Source of the DNA: Paragonimus skrjabini miyazakii
Taxonomy: Eukaryota; Platyhelminthes; Trematoda; Plagiorchiida; Troglotrematidae
DNA length: 64,000 nucleotides
Reading direction: 5' to 3'
Assembly: GCA_014338405.1 (NCBI GenBank)
Contig: JTDE01002377.1
Span: 35,694 to 99,693, forward strand
Shown: positions 11,196 to 21,462 of the stretch, piece by piece
How the letters are laid out: every line of letters starts with the position of its first letter
Numbering within the stretch: position 1 is the first letter of the stretch
Made by a program: the position numbers and the translations under genes
Notes under the pieces: generated by a model
Databases searched by the model: none
What the model saw: only the letters and a program-made list of their open reading frames with translations
What the model was told of the DNA's origin: nothing

Positions 11196-11740
11196 NNNNN
11201 NNNNNNNNNNNNNNNNNNNNNNNNNNNNNNNNNNNNNNNNNNNNNNNNNNNNNNNNNNNNNNNNNNNNNNNNNNNNNNNNNNNNNNNNNNNNNNNNNNNN
11301 NNNNNNNNNNNNNNNNNNNNNNNNNNNNNNNNNNNNNNNNNNNNNNNNNNNNNNNNNNNNNNNNNNNNNNNNNNNNNNNNNNNNNNNNNNNNNNNNNNNN
11401 NNNNNNNNNNNNNNNNNNNNNNNNNNNNNNNNNNNNNNNNNNNNNNNNNNNNNNNNNNNNNNNNNNNNNNNNNNNNNNNNNNNNNNNNNNNNNNNNNNNN
11501 NNNNNNNNNNNNNNNNNNNNNNNNNNNNNNNNNNNNNNNNNNNNNNNNNNNNNNNNNNNNNNNNNNNNNNNNNNNNNNNNNNNNNNNNNNNNNNNNNNNN
11601 NNNNNNNNNNNNNNNNNNNNNNNNNNNNNNNNNNNNNNNNNNNNNNNNNNNNNNNNNNNNNNNNNNNNNNNNNNNNNNNNNNNNNNNNNNNNNNNNNNNN
11701 NNNNNNNNNNNNNNNNNNNNNNNNNNNNNNNNNNNNNNNN
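11196..11740. other. assembly gap (545 N)
   Basis: Run of unknown bases. It is bounded by oppositely oriented pieces of the same SINE, which may be why the assembly broke here. Confidence 0.99.
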
Positions 11741-11803
11741 TGGATAGTCTATGGGAATGCGACAGCTGCGATCAATTGTGGGTGATGTTCAACTTAATGT
11801 TCT
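11741..11803 (+). mobile_element. hammerhead SINE tail fragment
   Basis: Contains the SINE tail landmarks AGTCTATGGGAATG, CAGCTGCGATCAATTG and GGTGATGTTCAAC. Opposite in orientation to the copy that ends on the other side of the gap. Confidence 0.7.
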
Positions 11804-13020
11804 GTTTGTGGTTCATCAATGGGACGCACATGGTGTGCACATATCACAGATACTGCTGCACGTCATTGCGCAGATCCATTAGCCAGTTTCTTGACGACTT
11901 TTTACGTGAAAAAAACCAAACTTTTTCACGAAAAGTTGACCATATTAGCTATTGATTTTTATCACAAGTTGTACAAACAATCGTTTAAGTCATGTATTCA
12001 ATGACTGTGAATATTTTTGTTTTTAGTGAATAAAACCTCGCTTTACTCCCCCTTTTTGGATGTTTGTCAGGATTGCCATGAAAATGAATTCGAAAAACAA
12101 GGTTTATGTTTATCATTGCTAGTGAAAGTAGTGGTTGTGTAAACAAATTTACATGAATGCATTCCTTCAGACGAGTGTGAAAAAGAAGTGAATCAGGGAT
12201 TTCTGTTTAAAACCTACTACAGTTTTGTGTCAAGTTTATTGCTCGTATTCACCAACCCGCCCACTACACTGTTACAGCATTTAAACTACGATCCGAAGTC
12301 AGCGGGTATTCCAACAGAAACGTTTCTCCTAAACCAAGCCAAAATGTAGTTGGTACAATCCAAGAGGACTAATGTGCCGAATGAATTCATCTCCAGCACA
12401 CAATCACCATTTAAGTACCGGACTAACTCTGCTTTATTCATTGTTCATTTGGACTCTTGAATAGGTTCGTTTTTCAAAACGTTGTCAAAGTTGAAGATGA
12501 ATCGTCATTCGAACTGTACTTCATCGCTACACCCTCCTGTTCGGTTAACATTTTTAAGTTTTCGTTTACAACGTACACTGCCATATAAACTATGGCTATC
12601 CATGGGAATATGATTATCAGAGGTTGTTGGAACCGTCCACTTCATTCTCTGCAGTCACCTGTTGGCGCTACAACAGAAAACGCTAGCAACTACAGTGAAA
12701 CACCTATTTGGACATCAAGATGGTCGTTTTATGTGCGGTTGCACACTGTTCATTAGCGGAGAAACATTCCAAAATTCAAACCAGTCGTTCGTTTAGGTAG
12801 GAGCGGTGAGCTGATTGGTTCACTTCTTATTGAGTAGGATATCTTAATGATATGCCTATAGAGATACACAATACATAAACCACAAAAAGATCTAAAGAAC
12901 CAAGTTAAGGTCATGAATATCACAATGTTATTCGATTGCTGGGAATAGCAGTGGTGTTGTTCATAACGCGGATTGATGATTTATTGTAATTGGATATTCT
13001 CTGAGCTAGACATTTAGTTT
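11804..13020. other. no supported gene
   Basis: AT-rich sequence without a recognisable frame, repeat family or RNA structure. Confidence 0.5.
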
Positions 13021-13027
13021 TTAAACA

Positions 13028-13057
13028 TTTCCTCACCAGACGAAGTGACATCATCAG
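13028..13057 (-). ncRNA. hammerhead-like core in a second repeat context
   Basis: Minus strand: CTGATGA (13057-13051), a helix TGTCAC/GTGAG around a TTCGTCTG loop, then GAAA (13031-13028) followed by TGTTT. The CUGAUGA-stem-GAAA spacing fits a hammerhead core, but no GTC cleavage triplet follows and no stem I partner was found, so it is a relic or a look-alike. The flanking sequence is unrelated to the SINE tails elsewhere in the window; a Penelope-like terminal repeat is one possible origin. Confidence 0.35.
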
Positions 13058-13127
13058 GGCGTAAGCGTGGGGATTGTAGAAACTTGATAGATGCTTGCTC
13101 CCCTATATTCGAGTGAGTTTACCTGTC

Positions 13128-13231
13128 CACCTGAATTCTGACTGGCTACTTCCTGTTGCCATTAGCTATTTCCTGTTGCTTGGACCTGAATTATCATTGG
13201 CTTGTTGAATCTTGACCTGGAATCTGATTGG
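13128..13231. repeat. degenerate tandem repeat (ACCTGAATT...ATTGG units)
   Basis: Three variants of a roughly 20-bp block (CACCTGAATTCTGACTGGC, GACCTGAATTATCATTGGC, GACCTGGAATCTGATTGG) at 13128, 13182 and 13213, with two TTCCTGTTGC blocks between them. Spacing is irregular. The repeat runs into the first codons of the Gypsy-A frame, so the real element junction is probably near 13244. Confidence 0.45.
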
Positions 13232-14272
13232 TTGCTGCTTGTCGGACATGTCAACGGTACGAACAATAAAGTACCTGATGCACTGTCGCGACCAATACGG
13301 GAAAATGAGCTGTCGACTGAAGCCATACCCGTGAACGCAGTATTAGTTGCCGACAAAGACATCTTGGCCAATCAGCAGCAAGACCCTGAAGTACGCGAAA
13401 TATGTGAACATCTACTGGCAGGGACAAAACCCAAAACGTTGACTTCAGGAATGAACGAAATGTTACAGATCTGGGACCAGCTACACCTAGAGAACGGTCA
13501 ACTCGTCGTCGATGTGGAGGTGCAGGAGGAACTGCGACCCCGAGGATTGCCATTCATTCCAGTGAACCAGAGGGAACGTGTGGTTCAGTTGGCACACACA
13601 GATGTTCACATGGGGCGAGAGAGCGTGTTCGAAATATTGCGGCGGGGGGTATTTTGGCCCACGATGCTGAAAGGTGTGATTGATTTCATTCGAGCCTGCC
13701 CCAATTGCCAACAGAACCGAGAGACAATGACGACAACACCGCCCATGCAATCAATCGTAACAGAGGAGGCCGCCCACACCTGGGGTATAGACATTTTTGG
13801 TCCACTCCCAACAAGTTCGAATAGAAATCCATACATAACTGTCATGATTGACCATTTCACACGATGGTTGGAAGCTATTCCAGCGGCAGATCAAACGAGC
13901 GGAACGGCCGCACACGCTTTCATAAACAAAGTTCTGCCTCGTTTTGGAGTACCGTACAGATTTATCACGTATCAGGGCTCGTGTTTTGAGGGGCGGCAAT
14001 TTCAAGAGATGCTGAGGAATTTTGGGATTCAGTGCCTGAGAACATCACCGTACCATCCACAAACGAACGGGTTGACGGAGCGGTTCGATCGTACGATGAG
14101 GGAATGGCTGAATAGTAGAGGTAATAACTGGGAGGAGGGACTTCCAGATGTTTTGTTTGGATACTGCACGACGAAGCATGCGGCAACTAAGATTTCCCCA
14201 TTTAAGCCGACATACGGGAGGGAGCCAAGACTTCTCTTGGATGTCTGCGTGTCCAGAGACAGAAAGGGTTAA
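13202..14272 (+). pseudogene. pol: Gypsy-A integrase frame with RNase H end (inactivated)
   Basis: A 356-codon uninterrupted frame. It enters the element at the RNase H end (HVNGTNNKVPDALSRP, residues about 15-30; the first residues come from the adjoining repeat). The integrase zinc-binding domain is near residues 131-170 (HTDVH and CPNC, an HHCC finger). The DDE core has Asp in WGIDIFGP (codon 13790) and Glu in LTERFDRT (codon 14078), but the second catalytic Asp, 35 residues before the Glu, is Tyr (TYQGSCFEG, codon 13970). Integrase joins element DNA to the host chromosome; losing this metal-binding residue should abolish that. The frame ends at 14272 before the C-terminal domain, which continues in another frame. 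Confidence 0.85.
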
Positions 14273-14396
14273 GTATTGCCGTAAGAACGAAAACACGTGG
14301 GATACCGTGCACTTGGACGGACAACAGAAAGACAACGCCGAAATAAGCAAAGATATGACGTGAGGCACAACATACATAAATAGCATCCGTTCAGGA

Positions 14397-14560
14397 TCGG
14401 AGACCAGGTGAAAGCAAGAGATTACGGCCGACCAGAAATATCCGGCAAATTTAGAAGGCGGTGTAAAGGACCATTTACCACCACCAGCTCCCAAATTAAC
14501 CAAGGTCCTCAAGGGCGATGGATCGATGCTGTACATTTAGCACACTGGCACAATTGCAAC
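14397..14560 (+). pseudogene. Gypsy-A integrase C-terminal (GPF/Y) domain, out of frame
   Basis: Following a frameshift, the translation has GDQVKARDYG, a basic KFRRRCKGPF stretch and a final WIDAVHLAHW block. This corresponds to the SH3-like GPF/Y module found at the C terminus of many Gypsy integrases. It lies directly upstream of the polypurine tract, the expected position. Confidence 0.6.
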
Positions 14561-14569
14561 AAGTTCCTT

Positions 14570-14583
14570 AAGGAAGGGGAGAG
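14570..14583 (+). other. polypurine tract of Gypsy-A
   Basis: An all-purine stretch (AAGGAAGGGGAGAG) immediately before the TG that begins the LTR. It is the expected primer site for plus-strand DNA synthesis in LTR retroelements. Confidence 0.75.
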
Positions 14584-15110
14584 TGCGGTGGATTATCATA
14601 CCGGTGGTGCGAGTATTCTAACACTTAGCGGAACACCTCAACGCGTGGGATGTATGTCCAAAAGCCCACAGAGAGCGGATCGGGGACAACTTGGGCGACC
14701 GAATGAGTCATCGCTTGACTGGATCGGACCAACGCGGAGACATTGCAAGCAAAATAGAATGGGCGACCAGATCGGGGACGTGATTATTCCAACACTCAGA
14801 AAAATATCTCGACACGGTCGTGGAGTACGGTCAAAGCCCACAGTGGATAGATTGCGGAAATCACGAGCGACCGGATGAGCTATTGTTCAACGAGATCGGA
14901 CCAACGGACGAGAAGTGGCAGGCGGAAAGCTCCCGATAGAAGTCGCTGATCACACACATAAACTGTGCAGAAGCGAACATGACGTATGAACGGAAATCGG
15001 GTGGGTGTTGCGGACGGGAATTCGGACTCACAAACGCGAGTGCATGCGTAGCATGGTAACATGCGAGTTGGCGAAAAAGACTGTGCTTTATTGGACGCCT
15101 TTTCGCTACA
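14584..15110 (+). repeat. 3' LTR of Gypsy-A
   Basis: About 527 bp, starting TGCGGTGG and ending CGCTACA. Matches the reverse strand of 49212-49743 along its whole length, with both homology boundaries at TG and CA. It contains an internal duplication: a block centred on ATCGGACCAACG occurs twice, about 165-170 bp apart. Open frames on either strand here (for example 14861-15184 minus) are LTR sequence and not genes. Confidence 0.8.
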
Positions 15111-16109
15111 CTTTGACTAGGTAAGTCATTTCTTCTATTTTGGACCTCGAGTTGATTGGCTATCCATTGTCTCGCTTTGATCACCGGTCCAACCCGTTCG
15201 AGTTGCTACGTTCCAGTTTGCCGGCATTTATGCCTAGCGATGCTTACGTCTATTCATGCCTTTGGTTTGCACTGAGTTATAGGTTTTTTCCAGCATGATG
15301 TGCATGTTTGCTGACCCGGTTAGTGAATGCCAGGTCTCGAGAAATTCTCTTGCGTGTTTGGTGTTTGCCTAAATAAGGATTTCTGTAGAACTCCGGTTGG
15401 AGGTGTGTCCAGCTGGATCCTCTTGGACGGTGATCAGAAAATCTGTGTTGTTTGATGACCAGTTCGTGTTCGTGTATACCTATAGATGCTTTTCGTCTGA
15501 TTTGGCCAAATTAGTGTTGTCCGAAGTCATTGCATTAGGTTGTGTGTACAACGTGTCGTCTATTGGCCGATCTGAACTGTTCTATTGGTTTTGATGATAT
15601 TCTTTTTAATATGGCTGTTGGTTTGTGCTCTAGTGTGATGCCGTGTAACCTCAGAATTCCAGCGGTCAGATAGAAACGATGTGGAGGAGGTAGCTCAGTT
15701 TCGTGTTACTAATTTTAATTGCCCCATTGCAAACGTTGCCCATAATGCCGAAATTCGGATGGATAGGGGATTCAAATCGTAGACCCAACGGTAACCTTTC
15801 CGAACCTCGTTAAGACAATCCATCTTTGATGAGCACAAACCAAAATGAAACCGATCACTGCTCCGCGTCGATTTGAGGATGTACTCCATAAAGTGTTGCA
15901 CTAAACGATACGCTTTATAACGTGCAATTTCAGTGGCAACAGAATGTAGTCAAAAACGTTGCCGTTACAGTATCAGCTATCGGGAAGAAATTCACGGTTG
16001 TGTTATCTTGATTCACCAGTTAAAACGTAATAATCTCGTTTACAACTCAATTTGCGTTATTAAACGATTACTGAGACAGGACTTACTCGAGTCGTCATAA
16101 CCTTGGTTG
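15111..16109. other. no supported gene
   Basis: No recognisable coding sequence. A weak tRNA-like pair of strings (GGTAGCTCAG at about 15689 and GGATTCAAATCG at about 15768) is spaced too far apart for a tRNA and was not called. Confidence 0.5.
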
Positions 16110-16330
16110 CGCATGCGTGGTTTAAGTACACTGAGTGTAATGTTTGGTAAACACAACTGAAAACCTGACCGGAGTTCTTATCTCGACCGTGGCAAGGATA
16201 TGCACTAATGACAAGATCTGATGAAGGCAAAACTCGTGTCTAGTGCTTTTTTAAAAATGGGCTGGTTGGAAAGTCTATCTGAATGCGAAGGCTGCGATTA
16301 AATGTGAATGATGTTCAACGTGAATTTAAC
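16110..16330 (+). mobile_element. hammerhead SINE copy (plus strand)
   Basis: A degenerate tRNA-like head (TGTTTGGTAAAC near 16140 and a B-box-like GGAGTTCTTATCTC near 16170), then a hammerhead remnant (16202-16246), then the family tail with TTGGAAAGTCTAT, a GGCTGCGATTAAATGTGAATGATGTTCAACG-like block split over 16290-16320. The same order of modules is seen in the minus-strand copy at 52822-53085. Confidence 0.65.
16202..16246 (+). ncRNA. degenerate hammerhead with complementary stem I arms
   Basis: GCACTA (16202-16207) is the exact complement of TAGTGC (16241-16246), which follows the cleavage triplet GTC (16238-16240). Between them are CTGATGA (16218-16224), a shortened stem II region and CAAAACTCGTGTC, where the GAAA box has become AAAA and most of stem II is deleted. 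The stem I pairing supports a real type I hammerhead ancestor; this copy should not cleave. Confidence 0.55.
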
Positions 16331-18142
16331 CAAATCCCTGACTGCTCATCAGTAAATACAACTGAGCTCAACTTAATCAAACACTAGTTACTTCCGGCCA
16401 TACACTGTGTGACAGATTACCTATATGGGAAGCAATGGTCTGAATGAGTTGAAAGTGTTTGATTTACTTCAAGAAAGGACTAATTTTGACAGACAGCCTT
16501 GCACAGAAAAACGTAAGTGGTGCTCACACCAGTCTACCCGACTTCTGAGACCCATTTTGCGATATTATCAGGGCATGTTGTTCCAAGAGTTTAAACTACT
16601 ACGTTAAAAAGTTACAGAAACCTGACACCAGCTCATAATATTGCAATCACTTAGACATTTCAGGCTCGACGACAAGTGAGACTAAAATTTACGGCACACC
16701 GTCGTCTTGATGAAAATCACACCAATATAAAATACACTGATATTTCCAGTTTCATGAGAACAGCATATTGTTCAGTACGTTGTGTTAAGAGGCATATCTA
16801 ACGGAGCAGCCAGTGCGTCTCATGCCGTATTGATCGGTCGACCCAGTTCAGATGGTAAGGTGGTGAGTGGTGATATGGTTCCATTCGGCTAATCTGATCG
16901 AAAAACCTGTGCGTTATCTGGACTGCACTTTCCTCGAGTTTGCTTTCTGGTGCCCCTTCTAATATGATATACTCTCATACCCTGACTGACACATTTGATT
17001 CACTTTGCGTCTGACCCCATGTATGATCGTCTCCTTTGATTTGCTTCACGTCCTGTCGGCCATGTGTGGTAATCACTTCGTCCCATAAAGTTAGAGTCCT
17101 ATGGCTTAATCCTAATTCGTTATTCTAATAAATAGCGTGGCCGCGTGTGATGAAAATCTACTCGATTCACCGCTTATCCAAACCCCTACACAATATGAGT
17201 TCTAACAAGGGACCAATCCAAACGTCGCGTTGAAGATACTACATCAGGATTGGATGAACAGTCTCAACGTAGCGCCTTCCGTTATTTGCCAATTTTTTTG
17301 CCCTGTGTTGCACCAATTAACGTTCATTTTATGACTTTGTATGTGCTAATACGACCAGCCAATGCGTGACTATGATTTATTTAGTAGTGTTGTACATCCA
17401 TAAATCTGGCTTCTCGTCTCACGAATATGAACTGCTCACTGCAACCAATACGAGGTTTTCTGCTTATTACTTGCGTGGGAGGTTTCAAGCCGAGTACGAT
17501 TTCTAGGGTTATTTGAAGTCCCTAATTCTCGGTACTGCACCGCTTCACTTATTCGCGGCTTTCTGTCGAACAGTTAATCGTGTAATAAAAAGCACGATCG
17601 GATACTTTGTGACTGTGATTTATAGTTGTTTATAAAATAGCACGTGACTGTTAAGCACAATGCGTTCCAAGTGCATCTCCAGTCAGCACTCTTTAGTTTG
17701 GGTTGTGTTACGTTAATTCATCGGCCTTATGCGTTTACCTTTATTTCGATGTCTATATTTCAAAAGTTACGTATTAACTAGCCCCATTTCTTCAAACGTT
17801 TCGTCGTAAAATTCTCTCTTTTTCTTTTCTACCGATCGAGCGTCAAATGTACACACAAGGTGTGAAAGGTTGGGTGATATCAAAACAATCGTGGTTGTGG
17901 TAAACACCGAACAAGAACATCCATGCATCTCCTCTGTACTCACTCCTTGGTTGGCTTAAGTTTCACATCGGATATTGTAACACTATATTGATCAGGCTTA
18001 GTACTTCCTCTGATTGGATGTAAATAACCTCGACCGGTTATTGAAAGTGATTTTTTATAATTCAAGTTAACTAGACTGTAAATATAGGGTACGCTTATTG
18101 AAACGTTGCATTACGACAATTTAACTTCAAAAATACACTTAC
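16331..18142. other. probable intron/non-coding
   Basis: No supported gene. If the exon to the right is real, this is the intron downstream of it on the minus strand. Confidence 0.4.
18133..18142 (-). other. splice donor of the 18.1-19.0 kb exon
   Basis: Minus-strand GTAAGTGTAT directly after CCAAGG; matches the metazoan donor consensus at the first six intron positions. Confidence 0.65.
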
Positions 18143-18952
18143 CCTTGGTTCAATAACCATCGGATAAACCGGTCGACGAACAATTGGTTTTGGTGACACA
18201 GACGAGTCCCTTGCTACTGCATTATTGATCACTGGGCCTTCAATGCAGGACACTCCTCGGGTTCGATCTGATAGAGGTGTGGCTCTTCCGGATGTGGCAA
18301 TAAAATTAGAAGGTGAATAGGATCTAGGGATCGGTGATGGTGCGTAATCGATAATTCTCGGAAACCTTACTAAACCCTCTATCATGTTTGATGAACCGTT
18401 TACATCGGAAGACAGAGGTTGATGCTTCTTGCGGAATTTCCTACCGCTTAGCGACAAATGGACAGAAGAGTGTTTTACTGGGGAAGCAACCCATATTCGA
18501 CTATCTGGGTTCTGTGTATTGGAGGGCATTGGGCTTCGACTTATCAGTTCGATTTCCTCGCCGATATCTCGTTTGGGTAGAACCGGAGATGGTTGATAGC
18601 TGGCCGGATATGACGCATAACTGGATGAAGGAAAGTTGTATGTCGGTGTCTGAGTCCGTTCACCAACTCCACAGCTCGTATCAGCTCCGCTGAACTTGCG
18701 GTTGCGCTGTACTTCATCCAAAAACAAAACATTTCGCCTGTTTCCTGCATCTATGGATTGTAAAGAGGTGACTGAGGCATTTGCGTGACCCCAGGTTGAT
18801 GCGGATGAAGAGGGACGTTGTGGGGTTGTGGATCGAAGGTCAGCAAGAGACGATTCGCTTCCCGAATGTTCACAGATCGAATCGTTGTTCCACTTCTTTC
18901 TTTGGCTTTTGGAACGGAGGATGGATTTTTTCGGCTCTTGACTGTTTGTAGA
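18143..18952 (-). CDS. internal exon of an unidentified host gene, Ser/Pro/Arg-rich
   Basis: An open frame of 270 codons, far longer than expected by chance here and unrelated to the retroelements. It is bounded on the minus strand by an acceptor with a pyrimidine tract (TCTCTCTCCGTTTTTCAG, ending at 18953) and a strong donor (CCAAGG then GTAAGTG, from 18142). At 810 bp it is a symmetrical phase 0-0 exon. The product is predicted disordered: Ser, Pro, Arg and Asn rich, basic near its start (KKSILRSKSQRKK), with several SP sites (SRSPMPS, APSPIPRS, SVSPKP) suited to proline-directed kinases. RRNVLF matches the loose RVxF pattern of protein phosphatase 1 docking sites; that is only a pattern match. 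No folded domain is visible, and I do not recognise the gene. A frame start at 18985 would read through the pyrimidine tract, so the splice acceptor is preferred. Confidence 0.7.
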
Positions 18953-18975
18953 CTGAAAAACGGAGAGAGATAACA
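18953..18975 (-). other. splice acceptor of the 18.1-19.0 kb exon
   Basis: Minus-strand pyrimidine tract followed by TTTTTCAG; the exon begins TCTACAAACAG. Confidence 0.65.
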
Positions 18976-18985
18976 TTGACTTCAT

Positions 18986-20620
18986 TGGGTTTTGAATTGG
19001 ATCAGCGTTCGCTGACTTGACAAGAATGAACCTGATTCCAAAAGTTGAAAATCTTGGTCACCGAGTACCCGAGAAGGGATCACGAACTTATTATTGCTTT
19101 TCACTCGAAACTCCCAATTAATCAAGTCACCACATGAATAACTGCCTGTGGATATTCAGGCATAATCTACGAAGCGTTTTATTATTTGAAATAGATTAAA
19201 AAGTTTCGAACACTCGATGGTCATAGTTATTTTTTACATTTCATTACCAACACAAGGCTCCGTCGAATCGGCGGAACGATTTACTGATTTGGAACTAATT
19301 TAGGTAGTTGAGAGCTTGATCAGCATACTGATCATATAGTTTCGGGTCATTAGTCAGTTAAACAGAGGCAGGGGTTAGCACCACGTTCTACCTGTCAATG
19401 CTGCTAGAATGGTTTAGTTAAAAATTAAATCGAACACAAATGATGCAAACAACAATAACATTTGTTTTTGAAGTGAACTGTTTTTTGACGGCGAAACACT
19501 TAGTGGGGATAGTTTGGTTATTTGTGTTCACCTCATCCGGACTTCCACCCAAGTAAAATGGACTAATCTAAGATTGAGCGTGGCAAACAAGCTTGTTTTC
19601 AGTGTTTCATCATCCAGCTAAACACAACGCATTTATATGGTTTGGACAAGGGTAGTACAACAATAGGATGAGGGATGGTAAGCGTTAGTGACAAGTTAGT
19701 CAGACTCGTGAAGTCTAATTATGTAATGCCAGTAACTTGGGTTGTAAACGTTTTTGGACAATCGATACGCATACGTAACTGATCGACTCGGGCTATTGAT
19801 ACATGGCCACGGGAGGCTCAGTGTTTTGACCAGATGTTTTTGTGAGCATAGTGGGTGTGAATGTGAGCGGATTGCAATGGCTTCTGCAATGGCTGGTAGA
19901 CGACCTTTGACCCACTTCGACTGCACTCCACAGACTCCATAGATTAGCTTGAACAAATCGGCTAGGTTGATCAGATGATTCGATTCGACTGAGTGTGCAG
20001 CCACCGCCGATGGACAAGCCTTTACCGATTCTTGAGCTAGCCACGTCGGATGATGCTCCCACATGCCTTCAGATAGAGTCGCCTTGTTGAGCGGCCTATA
20101 TAGCTTGTCCCACAGGAACAAACAAAACCGCAAACAAACAAAAAATTTAAGATTTACCGTAAAGTACTTCAGAAATAGTGATCGTTGGTTTCACTTCTAG
20201 TATGCTTGACCTTCATGACTTTCATCGTAATCACAAGCGAACGTTCTTTTGTAGTTCTTAATTCTTATTTACTGTCCTAGATAGATTCCAGGGTAGCCTC
20301 ATGTTTTCTGTCCAATGCCTAATCAATGCTACTGAGCACATTAATCATAACATTGTATTCGATAGTTTGTTTGAGGAGTTCGCTATTCATTCCAGTTTCT
20401 AATTGACCAGTAGCTTGACCGAAGTAACTACGTAACCCGTTTCAACATCTGGCCCTAGTCACTTCTGTCTACTTAGTAGGTGGGCTTTTACTCATCGACT
20501 GTCTACAAAATTCGAAAAACTACACCATATGATCTTCTATCAATGAACAATCTACTTTGGAAACAATTTATCCAACCAACAGCTACGGTCCTATGTGGTT
20601 TCAACTCTCAATAGTGCCGT
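18986..20620. other. probable intron/non-coding
   Basis: Contains a 145-codon minus-strand frame (19696-20133) overlapped by another minus-strand frame (19793-20062). No domain or splice context is recognised, and a frame of that length is expected about once per window by chance. Confidence 0.4.
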
Positions 20621-20641
20621 TCATCATCATCATCATGATCA
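20621..20641 (-). repeat. (ATG)n tail of RTE copy 2
   Basis: TCATCATCATCATCATGATC on the plus strand, at the 3' end of the minus-strand element; parallels the GAT tail of copy 1. Confidence 0.65.
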
Positions 20642-20980
20642 TAGACAGCAATACATCAGTGGTTCACACTTTTACTTAACTGCCACACAACCACGAACGA
20701 AAAAAAAGAAAGAAAACCTATATGTGAAGAGGGTTAACAAAGAAGGGGAGGGCAATGGACTTAGCTACTAAAAATAACTACGTCTATATTCAAACATACA
20801 ATATCAAGGCGCCTACACCTTGCAAACAAACAACCGAGCTGTAAGTGAAAGTAAGGCGCAATCAGCAAGACAGCTTCCTTATGGCTTTCACTGCTACGCG
20901 TCATTAGGTGCACTCCACAGACAACTTGACCATACAACGACAACATTCATGCCACTGAGCTCGGTTTACCATCATCTCAC

Positions 20981-21331
20981 TTAACGTCTCAAGCCACTGA
21001 CTCTGCGAGTCACGAGGCCCCAGCCTGGTAGACGAACACGATCTACAGCGACCAACCCCTTCGTGAACGATTTCATTTGTCTACGCCAGGTCATTGTCTC
21101 TCCACCTCGCACCTTACGCCATTCGGCCGCAGCGTTGGCAAACAGTGCTCGGTGTGGCAAACGACTAGCTGGCATCCCTAGTACATGACCTAACCATCTA
21201 AGTCTGTGAAAATGTAGTGACTGAACAAAAGAACTCGTTTGGCAATCAATGTTAAACACCCACTTCCTAACCCCCTCGTTGCTCACTCGTTGGTGCCACT
21301 CGATACGATTCGAGTGACTGAACTCAGACAT
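20981..21331 (-). pseudogene. RTE copy 2 C-terminal region
   Basis: A 116-codon frame with IEWHQRVSNEGVR, HFHRLRWLGHVLGMPASRLPH, ALFANAAAEWRKVRGGETMTW and a final RLPGWG block, the conserved region following RT in RTE-like elements. It equals the region at 762-1187 in copy 1. It is separated from the RT core by a frameshift. Confidence 0.75.
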
Positions 21332-21462
21332 CGATGGTCAAATACCTGAAGACGGTTCATGTCCTCTACCCTGAGTGGCCGGGTTTTGTTGTCGTAAAGT
21401 ATTACACCACTCACTGTTGTCTGATATACACGACCCTTAAGCTTCAGAGAGATACCCCTCTA

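Larger units (their letters stand above)
13244..15110 (+). mobile_element. Gypsy LTR retrotransposon, 3' part with LTR (Gypsy-A)
   Basis: Contains the end of RNase H, integrase, polypurine tract and 3' LTR in order. Everything upstream (5' LTR, gag, protease, RT) is missing, and the left junction abuts a tandem repeat. The right end is fixed by comparison with the antisense copy at 49212-49743, where homology stops at the same TG and CA dinucleotides. The integrase frame is long and little disrupted, so this copy is younger than Gypsy-B. Confidence 0.85.

Noticed and set aside
13487..14536. Minus-strand frames opposite the Gypsy-A integrase
   Set aside because: Mirror frames of a clearly coding plus-strand domain; no motifs of their own.
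15685..15790. A-box and B-box-like strings on plus strand
   Set aside because: Too far apart and without supporting stems or a second copy.
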